Both the position numbers and the translations under genes were made by a program. Below the pieces are notes generated by a model that was given only the letters and a program-made list of their open reading frames with translations, did no database searches and was not told where the DNA came from. Shown piece by piece: positions 1 to 6,252 of a stretch of 64,000 bases of DNA. Source of the stretch: an uncultured Bacteroidales bacterium (GTDB lineage: Bacteria > Bacteroidota > Bacteroidia > Bacteroidales > Muribaculaceae); assembly GCA_947573135.1 (NCBI GenBank), contig CANPDU010000015.1, forward strand, positions 1 to 64,000, given 5' to 3'. The stretch's first letter is position 1. Each line of letters begins with the position of its first letter.

Positions 1-11
1 TAAAATAATAA

Positions 12-40
12 AAAGAGCCGCGATGTAATCACGGCTCTTT
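12..40 (-). terminator. Rho-independent terminator of the DUF3127 gene
   Basis: A 9-bp perfect inverted repeat (12-20 with 32-40, loop of 11 bases) lies just past the stop codon of the minus-strand gene. On the minus strand it is followed by a T-rich tail, the usual layout of an intrinsic terminator. Confidence 0.8.
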
Positions 41-46
41 ATCCTT

Positions 47-424
47 TTAGAACGGCAGGTCTTCGTTGGGATCTGACGGCTGCATTGCAGGGGGGGGGGG
101 CACAGGCATTCCGGCAGGTGCGGCGGCCGGATAGGCGGCTGCGGGGGCTGCCGCTGCGTCTATTGGTTCTGCCTGCCATCCGCGGATACTTGTGAACCAG
201 CGTCCGTTGTATTCACGGCTTTCAATGTCGAAGCTGAGTTTTACTGTCTGACCGACCGTAAGAGGATATTTGTCGGCTTTGTCCCCGAAAAGGTCGAAAT
301 GAACCTTTTTAGGATATGTTTCCTGCGTCTCGAGCACATATTCTTTTTTCTTCCAGGTGTTGCCGGCCTTCGATACGCCGCTCTGCTCCGGAAGTGCTAC
401 AATGATCTTTCCTGTTATCTCCAT
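47..424 (-). CDS. DUF3127 family, SSB-like OB-fold protein
   Basis: This 125-residue protein resembles the Bacteroidota DUF3127 family, which is predicted to have an OB fold like single-stranded DNA-binding proteins. Residues 1-85 form the beta-rich domain. Residues 88-113 are an Ala/Pro-rich linker, and the last residues (NEDLPF) match the acidic, Phe-terminated tip by which bacterial SSBs recruit partners. I chose the start at 424 because the longer reading begins inside the promoter region; a promoter at 453-483 leaves a leader of about 25 bases. An 11-base G run (C on the coding strand, 90-100) encodes the proline stretch of the linker and is prone to slippage. A role in DNA binding is inferred, not shown. 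Confidence 0.85.
   Translation of the reverse strand: MEITGKIIVALPEQSGVSKAGNTWKKKEYVLETQETYPKKVHFDLFGDKADKYPLTVGQTVKLSFDIESREYNGRWFTSIRGWQAEPIDAAAAPAAAYPAAAPAGMPVPPPPAMQPSDPNEDLPF
90..100. repeat. 11-base homopolymeric G/C tract inside the DUF3127 gene
   Basis: Eleven consecutive G on the plus strand encode part of the proline-rich linker of the minus-strand gene. A one-base change would alter or remove the C-terminal SSB-like tip. It could be a phase-variable site or a place where sequencing errors occur. Confidence 0.9.
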
Positions 425-452
425 TATTATTGTTTTTTGATGTTGTTTATTG

Positions 453-483
453 CAAAGGTAGCAATTAATTCGGGGCAAACAAA
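453..483 (-). promoter_or_regulatory. Promoter of the DUF3127 gene
   Basis: On the minus strand TTTG (480-483) is followed after 19 bases by TACCTTTG (453-460), a match to the Bacteroidota -33/-7 consensus. The start codon lies 28 bases further on. Confidence 0.7.
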
Positions 484-516
484 ATTATTTTCAGTCAGGA
501 GCGTTTATTAAATATA

Positions 517-1065
517 ATGGAGAAGAAAATAGAGAAATGGCAGACGCTTTCGACCGAATATCTCATTAAGCGTCCATGGTTGACTGCCAGACGTGATTGT
601 GTCCGTCTGCCCGACGGTCGTATAAATGATGAGTACTATCTTCTTGAATACCCTGACTGGGTCAACGTTTTGGCTATTACCGATAACGGCAGTTTTGTTA
701 TGATCGAGCAGTATCGTCACGGCATCGATCGTGTGATTACCGAACTTTGTGCCGGTGTCATCGAAGATGGTGAGGATCCCGAGACTGCCGCACGTCGTGA
801 GCTACTGGAGGAAACCGGTTATTCCGGCGGAAAATGGAGTCTGCTCAGCGTGATTTGTCAGAATCCCTCGACATGCAACAATTACACTTATTGTTTCCTT
901 GCGGAAGGCGTAGTCCTGACTTCAGATCAGCATCTTGACGCGACCGAAGATATTGCGGTCAGACTCATGTCCGAAAACCAACTGTGCGAAATGCTCATGA
1001 ATGACGAGATGAAACAGGCCATGATGGCCGCCCCACTATGGAAATACTTCGCGACAAAGGAGTAG
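517..1065 (+). CDS. NUDIX hydrolase, ADP-ribose pyrophosphatase-like
   Basis: A 182-residue NUDIX hydrolase that would cleave a nucleoside diphosphate linked to another moiety. The Nudix box is complete: G80-x5-E86-x7-R94-E95-L-L-E98-E99-T-G101-Y102, with the glutamates that bind catalytic metal. The N-terminal beta-strand region and the overall length fit the ADP-ribose/ADP-sugar pyrophosphatase (NudF-like) branch, but the substrate cannot be read from sequence alone. It is transcribed divergently from the DUF3127 gene across a 92-base gap. The stop codon is followed almost at once by a short 9-bp repeat array and then by the convergent XRE gene. Confidence 0.9.
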   Translation: MEKKIEKWQTLSTEYLIKRPWLTARRDCVRLPDGRINDEYYLLEYPDWVNVLAITDNGSFVMIEQYRHGIDRVITELCAGVIEDGEDPETAARRELLEETGYSGGKWSLLSVICQNPSTCNNYTYCFLAEGVVLTSDQHLDATEDIAVRLMSENQLCEMLMNDEMKQAMMAAPLWKYFATKE

Positions 1066-1078
1066 GGCGCCACCCTCA

Positions 1079-1121
1079 AGCTACCAAAGCTACCAAAGCT
1101 ATGTTAGCTAGTTCAAGCTAC
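1079..1121. repeat. Short tandem array, 9-bp unit AGCTANNNN
   Basis: Four to five copies of a unit AGCTA plus four variable bases (two are AGCTACCAA) fill the 50-base gap between the convergent NUDIX and XRE genes and run into the XRE stop codon. The unit resembles the larger array at 2533-2829. Confidence 0.75.
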
Positions 1122-1696
1122 CCCTCAGCCGGTTTGAATATCTCAAAACTATTATCGCTATAAAACACCATTATGCTTTGCACCTTTTTAGTCTTGTCGG
1201 CCTGAAAAGCCGCACCCGACGGCGCCCGTTGATCATTCATTGTGACAGAAATTGTCTTTGAGAACTCTTTTGGGGACTCTGACGGCATAACCGGATTGAT
1301 TTTTTTGTCTGGAACGGCTGTAGCTGATTTTTCTGTGTCAAAATCCTGAAACTCGTCATCGAATAATATTTGACGCTGAATATCTTCTAAATCTGCGTTT
1401 TGAGAAGTGTTACCACTGCTTTTTAACTCGTTTTGAGCTCTTGAGATTGCAATATTCTCATCTGTCACCATATCCCCGTCACCAAATAAAAGCCACATCA
1501 CGTTTAGATCAGGAAACGCGTCGTGCAATTTTTTGATAATCTCACTCGATATCTTTTTTGCTCCTTCATTACTCTTGTTGCGTCCGTTTAGCAATTGTGA
1601 CAGAGTGGGGCGCGGAATGCCTGCACGGTCAGCGAATTGTGAACTCGTTAACTGACAGCGTTCCATATATTGCTTCATTCGGCTGACAATATCCAT
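1118..1696 (-). CDS. XRE/Cro-family transcriptional regulator
   Basis: A 192-residue DNA-binding protein with a helix-turn-helix of the XRE/Cro class at about residues 16-40 (QFADRAGIPRPTLSQLLNGR). The rest is low in recognisable domains and has a polar middle section. The start at 1696 is preferred over 1744 because it places the HTH close to the N-terminus and because the promoter at 1742-1773 would make the longer start untranscribed. Three palindromes at 1776-1858 are likely operator sites, so autoregulation is plausible. Similar short regulators occur in phages and mobile elements, but no phage genes adjoin it. The regulated genes are not evident. Confidence 0.8.
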   Translation of the reverse strand: MDIVSRMKQYMERCQLTSSQFADRAGIPRPTLSQLLNGRNKSNEGAKKISSEIIKKLHDAFPDLNVMWLLFGDGDMVTDENIAISRAQNELKSSGNTSQNADLEDIQRQILFDDEFQDFDTEKSATAVPDKKINPVMPSESPKEFSKTISVTMNDQRAPSGAAFQADKTKKVQSIMVFYSDNSFEIFKPAEG

Positions 1697-1741
1697 TATA
1701 TATGTAGTTTGAAAAATCGAATAGCGTATATTTTCTATTTG

Positions 1742-1773
1742 CAAATGTAATCATAGTTGTTGAATTATGCAAA
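1742..1773 (-). promoter_or_regulatory. Promoter of the XRE regulator
   Basis: On the minus strand TTTG (1770-1773) is separated by 20 bases from TACATTTG (1742-1749). This is a full match to the Bacteroidota consensus. The start codon at 1696 lies about 45 bases downstream. Confidence 0.7.
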
Positions 1774-1775
1774 TT

Positions 1776-1858
1776 TACTATTTGAAATAGTATAAATTCA
1801 GTAATTTACTTTCCTGAACTACATGTTCACAAACTTGAATTTACTAATTCATATTAGT
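1776..1858. promoter_or_regulatory. Cluster of palindromes upstream of the XRE gene, candidate operators
   Basis: Three inverted repeats sit directly behind the -33 element: TACTATTT-G-AAATAGTA (1776-1792), TGAAC-TACAT-GTTCA (1815-1829) and ACTAAT-TCAT-ATTAGT (1843-1858). The first is perfect over 8+8 bases. Such placement is typical of an operator bound by a dimeric HTH protein such as the adjacent XRE regulator. Binding is inferred. Confidence 0.55.
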
Positions 1859-2532
1859 TCATGTATTGGTTTAATTATTATTTATATATCATTGAATATA
1901 TGTATAATAAGATGTAAAATGACATAGTATCGGTTAGCGTATTGCCGATGTTTGCTATAATTTATATCTCAACTTTAGATATATAACACAAGTAGTATGA
2001 TTAACAGATATTTAAGATAAATGTTAATCAAATCAAACGGTGTATGATTTGCTATTTTAAAATACAGGCTGAATGTGGAAATAATTCGGAAATAATAACA
2101 ATAATTCCGAAATTTGCGAATTTGAATATATAGATACGACCGTGAAAAAAGTACTCTATTACCTGATATAATTAACTAATGAGAATTAACCCGAAGGACT
2201 CAATGCTCTTACAGTTAGTTTAGACTTAATTATATCTCAAATTTTCAAAATTCGCTGATAAGAATACAAACCTTTATAAATATAATACGCTCACAGCTCC
2301 AAAAAGATCATTTTTAAGAGCTAAATAATCCATAATTAACACATATTTAACCATTTCTGTACACCTTAGCTCTAAATTGCACGCTCTGCGATCGCCGACC
2401 AACTAGAAAAGATCAGGAACTACTGCACCAAATCTATAAAGAAATCATAAGCTTCAAGTGCGAAAAGGCAAAAGCGATCAGCCAAGCCAGAGCAATAAAT
2501 CAATATTAAGCCCCCCAGAAACCATATAAACA
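1859..2532. other. AT-rich stretch without a convincing gene
   Basis: No reading frame with a start codon and plausible composition is visible. The segment is very AT-rich. A frame open from about 2352 to 2509 lacks any ATG and ends in an acidic/basic helix-like stretch; it may be a remnant of a small gene, but there is no supporting evidence. A 7-bp inverted repeat (AGAGCTA near 2317 with TAGCTCT near 2368) could form a hairpin. Confidence 0.5.
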
Positions 2533-2829
2533 ACAGCCACACAAGCAACATCAGCCACACAAGCCACATCAGCCTTGAAACTATGTAAGCTATCTCAGCT
2601 ATCTAAGCTAAATCAGCTATCTCAGCCTTCTCAGCTAAATCAGCCATATCAGCCATCTCAGCCATATCAGCCATATCAGCCATCTCAGCTAAATCAGCCA
2701 TCTCAGCCATCTCAGCTAAATCAGCCATATCAGCCATATCAGCCATATCAGCCATATCAGCCATATCAGCCTTGTAAACAATGTAAGCTATCTCAGCTAT
2801 CTCAGCTATCTCAGCTAAATCAGCTATAA
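2533..2829. repeat. Imperfect 9-bp tandem repeat array, about 33 units
   Basis: The unit is CAGC[CT]A plus three variable bases; common versions are TCAGCCATA, TCAGCCATC, TCAGCTATC and TCAGCTAAA. About 33 units run almost without indels, with a homogeneous core of CAGCCATAT copies near 2720-2770 and diverged copies at both edges. Because 9 is a multiple of 3, several frames on both strands stay open and would encode Gln-Pro-Tyr/Ser or Ala-Asp-Met repeats; I regard these as by-products. No known element is recognised. Confidence 0.9.
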
Positions 2830-3037
2830 TACGGTCGCTATTAAAATCCTTCATTATTATATAATAGAGTAGAACTCTCACCCCTTCACATTGCACACTT
2901 CAATTTAACATAATATTGATTATGGGAATTTACTTATCGGATTTTGACCTTTCCCGGTGGTAATATTCTCTCATGTCTGCTTATTATAAATAGCCATGAC
3001 AATTCACGCCAAAACTATTTTTATTATTGTGCAATTT
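2830..3037. other. Gap without a gene between the repeat array and the next promoter
   Basis: AT-rich and without a plausible frame, RNA-like structure or repeat that I can see. Confidence 0.5.
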
Positions 3038-3038
3038 T

Positions 3039-3069
3039 TTTGCTGTTGAATGAAATAGTTTTAAATTTG
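3039..3069 (+). promoter_or_regulatory. Promoter of the hypothetical gene at 3107
   Basis: TTTG (3039-3042), 19 bases, then TAAATTTG (3062-3069) fits the Bacteroidota consensus. The start codon follows 37 bases later. Confidence 0.65.
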
Positions 3070-3106
3070 TAATTGAATTATAATTAGACTCATAACTTTT
3101 AATAAT

Positions 3107-3880
3107 ATGGGATTAGATATCTATGCAGGCCAGTTGACTCGATATTATAGCCGCAACTGGAAAACTATAGCACAACAAATGGCTGAAGACAATGGCTGGA
3201 AATGCACAATTGTCGATTCGGGAAATGAGATAAAAACCGTCGAAGATGAAGCTGAGATTAAGCAAATTAATGATGCTGTATGCCAATGGTCTGATAATCT
3301 GGCCTCGGCTTTTGAACAGCCGCTTGCAACGCCTTTATGGTCTGAAAGCTGCGAATGCGGATATTATTCTGATAAACCCGACTGGGAAGCATTCGGTGCA
3401 TTGATAATGTTACAGGCTAAGCATTTGCTGAATCATCCGTTTCCTGAATATGTTGAAGGCGGATGGTTTCCGGATCTGGAATCTATAATCGAAAAAGCTA
3501 CGTCAGAGAAAATATACTGTTCTTTACTTTCAAATGTCGAGATCTGGTTGCCTATTCCGGATATGTGTATCTTTCAGGCAACATTGCCGACGGGCAAAGA
3601 AGCTACATTCTCTACGGTGTCATTATTAAAGCAAGAACTTGATGACTTAAATCAACTGTTATGGAAAGCCGATGAAGACACTATAATATCCTGGAGAAAC
3701 GACAAATATTATAACGCTGTAAATAAAAAGCAACCAAAACCGATTCTCGGCTTCATCCCAAGACCAAAGCACAAGGAGAAATTCCGTACTGAAGAATTGG
3801 CTCAATGCGCCTATTCAATATTATATCAGGCCGTAAGTTTTGCGTCTGAGCATAAAGTACCGATAGTTTTGGATTATTAA
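3107..3880 (+). CDS. Hypothetical protein beginning MGLDIYAG
   Basis: A 257-residue soluble protein without signal peptide or membrane segments. The opening MGLDIYAGQLTRYY is typical of a family of uncharacterised proteins I have seen in Bacteroidota and other phyla, for which no reaction is known. The protein is acidic and Trp-rich, with a helical-looking C-terminus. Its position next to a repeat array and far from housekeeping operons suggests an accessory gene. An immunity or defence-related role is only a guess. It has its own promoter at 3039-3069 and converges with rfbB, whose stop codon is five bases away. Confidence 0.8.
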   Translation: MGLDIYAGQLTRYYSRNWKTIAQQMAEDNGWKCTIVDSGNEIKTVEDEAEIKQINDAVCQWSDNLASAFEQPLATPLWSESCECGYYSDKPDWEAFGALIMLQAKHLLNHPFPEYVEGGWFPDLESIIEKATSEKIYCSLLSNVEIWLPIPDMCIFQATLPTGKEATFSTVSLLKQELDDLNQLLWKADEDTIISWRNDKYYNAVNKKQPKPILGFIPRPKHKEKFRTEELAQCAYSILYQAVSFASEHKVPIVLDY

Positions 3881-3885
3881 GACAC

Positions 3886-4989
3886 TCAGCGGCCGTCGTA
3901 CATCTCTTTATAATATTTCAGATAGTCGCCGCTGGTCACTCCGTCAATCCATGCCTGATTGTCAAGATACCATCTGACAGTGCGCTCGAGGCCTTCCTCA
4001 AACTGCAGCGACGGCTTCCAGCCCAATTCTGTCGCTAATTTCGTCGAATCAATTGCATATCTAAGGTCGTGACCGGCACGGTCTGTGACATACGTTATCA
4101 GATGATCACTGAATCCTTCAGGTCGTCCAAGCATCCGGTCCACAACCTTTATCAGCAGTTTAACAATGTCGATGTTCTTCCATTCGTTAAAGCCTCCGAT
4201 ATTATAAGTTTCCCCTACTCTTGCTTTGTGGAAAAGCAGATCTATCGCTTTCGCGTGATCTTCGACATACAGCCAGTCACGGACGTTCTCGCCGCGGCCA
4301 TAGATCGGAAGTGACAACCCTTTACGAATATTGTTGATGAATAACGGTATCAGCTTTTCGGGAAACTGGTTAGGACCGTAATTATTCGAACAGTTGCTAA
4401 TCACGACCGGCATGCCGTATGTGTCATGATAGGCTCTTACAAAATGGTCAGAAGATGCTTTTGATGCCGAATATGGCGAATGTGGATTATAGCGTGTGGT
4501 TTCTACAAACAATTCAGTCCCATAGGGAGCCGGTTCGTCAGGCAGATTGAGTTCCAGAGCACCGTAGACTTCGTCGGTCGAGATGTGATAGAATAGCTTG
4601 CCGTCGAAGCCCTCCGGACGAGACTGCCAGTATCGTTTGGCGGCCTCCAGAAGTGACAGCGTTCCCATCACATTTGTCCGGGCAAACGTAAACGGATCTT
4701 TGATCGAACGGTCGACGTGGCTCTCAGCCGCGAGATGTATGATACCGTCGATCTGATATTCACTCATTATCGAGCACATGTGATCGAAATCTGTTATATC
4801 AGCTTTGACAAACCGGTAATTGGGCTTTCCGGCAACATCGTCAAGATTGGCCAGATTCCCTGCGTAAGTGAGTTTGTCGAGATTGACGATTCTGTAATCG
4901 GGATGCGCATTAATCAGTTGTCTTACGACATGGCTTCCGATAAAACCGGCTCCTCCGGTCACAAGTATATTTCTTTTATAGTCACTCAT
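3886..4989 (-). CDS. rfbB: dTDP-glucose 4,6-dehydratase
   Basis: RmlB/RfbB converts dTDP-glucose to dTDP-4-keto-6-deoxyglucose, the second step towards dTDP-L-rhamnose for surface polysaccharide. The 367-residue protein is an extended short-chain dehydrogenase: NAD-binding GGAGFIGS at residues 12-19, the catalytic Thr-Asp-Glu at 138-140 and the Tyr173-x3-Lys177 pair. Length and motifs are complete. The start codon lies within the end of rfbD (8-base overlap), so the two are cotranscribed and probably translationally coupled. rmlA and rmlC are not in this window. Confidence 0.97.
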   Translation of the reverse strand: MSDYKRNILVTGGAGFIGSHVVRQLINAHPDYRIVNLDKLTYAGNLANLDDVAGKPNYRFVKADITDFDHMCSIMSEYQIDGIIHLAAESHVDRSIKDPFTFARTNVMGTLSLLEAAKRYWQSRPEGFDGKLFYHISTDEVYGALELNLPDEPAPYGTELFVETTRYNPHSPYSASKASSDHFVRAYHDTYGMPVVISNCSNNYGPNQFPEKLIPLFINNIRKGLSLPIYGRGENVRDWLYVEDHAKAIDLLFHKARVGETYNIGGFNEWKNIDIVKLLIKVVDRMLGRPEGFSDHLITYVTDRAGHDLRYAIDSTKLATELGWKPSLQFEEGLERTVRWYLDNQAWIDGVTSGDYLKYYKEMYDGR

Positions 4990-5854
4990 CTTTCATTGTC
5001 TCTAATCTGTTGATACACTTTCTTAGCGAGTCGACCCAATAAGGGATTTCAATACCGAATGTTGACAGAAATTTTGTCTTGTCAAGTACAGAATATGTCG
5101 GACGTTCGACCGCCGACGGATATTCATTGCTGCGGCACGGATCTATTCGGCACGCTGTGTTACCAGAATACTCGGCCGTCATGCGCGCGAGATCAAACCA
5201 CGAGCACACTCCGAGATTGCTGTAATGGTAGAGCCCTTCGTTTCCTGCATATAACTTGCGGTCGATGATCGTGACTATAGCTTTGGCAAGATCTCCGGCA
5301 TAGGTTGGCGATCCGATCTGATCCATCACCACTTTGAGACTGTCGCGCTCGCTGCTCAGACGCCTCATTGTCTTGACGAAATTACGGCCATATTCTGAAT
5401 ATAGCCATGCCGTTCGTATTATCAGAGCGCGGCACCCGCTTTCGGAAATCGCTTTTTCACCGGCATATTTCGTGCGTCCGTAAGCTCCGCAAGGCGACGG
5501 CCTGTCCTCTTCCGTGAGAGGCAGATTGCCCTTCCCGTCAAACACATAGTCGGTCGAAATATGGATGTAGGTCATATCGTTTTCACGCGCTGATCTGGCT
5601 ATGTTTTCGGTTGCGATGCAGTTGACAGTGTAAGCAATGTCTTCCTGACGCTCGGCGCGCTCTACATCGGTAAAAGCCGCACAGTTCACGACAATATCAA
5701 AGTCATTGACCTTAAATGACAGACTGACGGCCTCGGCGTCTGTTATGTCAAGATCGTCTACGTCTGTGAATATATATTCATTTGCCGACCCTTCTGCAGC
5801 GTCACGGATGCTTTTACCGAGCTGACCTTCGGCGCCTGTAATTAATATTCTCAT
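4982..5854 (-). CDS. rfbD: dTDP-4-dehydrorhamnose reductase
   Basis: RmlD/RfbD carries out the last step of dTDP-L-rhamnose synthesis, reducing the 4-keto group with NAD(P)H. The 290-residue protein has the cofactor motif GAEGQLG (7-13), STDYVFDG (100-107) and the catalytic Tyr125-x3-Lys129. It is the first gene of a two-gene minus-strand unit with rfbB. Only about 50 bases separate its start from the terminator of the upstream RNA gene, so its own promoter must lie in that gap or it depends on read-through; I did not see a clear promoter there. Confidence 0.97.
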   Translation of the reverse strand: MRILITGAEGQLGKSIRDAAEGSANEYIFTDVDDLDITDAEAVSLSFKVNDFDIVVNCAAFTDVERAERQEDIAYTVNCIATENIARSARENDMTYIHISTDYVFDGKGNLPLTEEDRPSPCGAYGRTKYAGEKAISESGCRALIIRTAWLYSEYGRNFVKTMRRLSSERDSLKVVMDQIGSPTYAGDLAKAIVTIIDRKLYAGNEGLYHYSNLGVCSWFDLARMTAEYSGNTACRIDPCRSNEYPSAVERPTYSVLDKTKFLSTFGIEIPYWVDSLRKCINRLETMKDE

Positions 5855-5902
5855 TTCTTAGTTTATTATAACATAATAATCAGTTTTTCAAGAGCAAAGA
5901 TA

Positions 5903-5944
5903 TTAAAAAAGCCGGAATGAATCATATTTAATTCCTTCCGGCTT
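5903..5944 (-). terminator. Terminator of the candidate ncRNA
   Basis: AAGCCGGAA (5909-5917) pairs with TTCCGGCTT (5936-5944), and an inner GAAT/ATTC (5919-5922, 5931-5934) extends the stem. On the minus strand it is followed by six T. It lies after the RNA at 5905-6162 and ahead of rfbD. Confidence 0.85.
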
Positions 5945-6162
5945 ATAAGGCCCACATCAAAGGATGCGATGAAACTCCGATATGACAGGATTTGAGTGCT
6001 CGTCGTCCTTTGTAATCCGCCTGGCATAAAAGCAGTTCTGCATGAGAACTTGGGGCCCGCCATTGGCCGACTAAGCTTGTCTCGGCATTTCATTATAATT
6101 TGAAGAGTTTCCCAATCTACTTTGATGTGGAATATCGTTCGGCTCTCTCGCCTTTGTTTTAA
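5905..6162 (-). ncRNA. Candidate structured non-coding RNA, possibly 6S-like
   Basis: A minus-strand transcript of about 255 bases is predicted from a full promoter (6168-6199) to an intrinsic terminator. Its ends close on each other: CCACATCAAAG (transcript 5' side, plus 6120-6130) pairs perfectly over 11 bp with 5953-5963, followed by GAT/ATC and then GAAACTC with GAGTTTC (plus 5971-5977 and 6104-6110). Inside are hairpins such as AGTTCT-CATGC-AGAACT (6034-6050). A long end-closing helix and an independent promoter recall 6S RNA, but the interior looks branched and I cannot assign the family. The frame that covers it lacks coding character. No tmRNA tag or tRNA-like end and no RNase P signature is present. 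Confidence 0.7.
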
Positions 6163-6167
6163 TAACA

Positions 6168-6199
6168 CAAAAGTAATACAACATGTTTGTTTTTCCAAA
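6168..6199 (-). promoter_or_regulatory. Promoter of the candidate ncRNA
   Basis: On the minus strand TTTG (6196-6199), 20 bases, then TACTTTTG (6168-6175). Spacing and sequence fit the Bacteroidota consensus exactly. The expected transcription start is near 6162. Confidence 0.75.
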
Positions 6200-6252
6200 T
6201 AAAATCGACCATGATTTTGCATATTTCCGACAAGACGTTTTATATCAGCAGC

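Noticed and set aside
2533..2829. CRISPR array
   Set aside because: Units are 9 bp, contiguous and without unique spacers, and no cas genes are present.
2575..2896. Low-complexity frames on both strands of the 9-bp array
   Set aside because: Open only because the repeat length is a multiple of three; no ribosome-binding or promoter evidence.
5905..6162. tmRNA, RNase P RNA or SRP RNA
   Set aside because: No tag-peptide frame, no tRNA-like 3' end, no RNase P or SRP signature motifs were seen.
5866..6222. 118-codon open frame on the minus strand
   Set aside because: It covers the ncRNA promoter, helices and terminator, has no family resemblance and odd composition; the RNA explains the region better.
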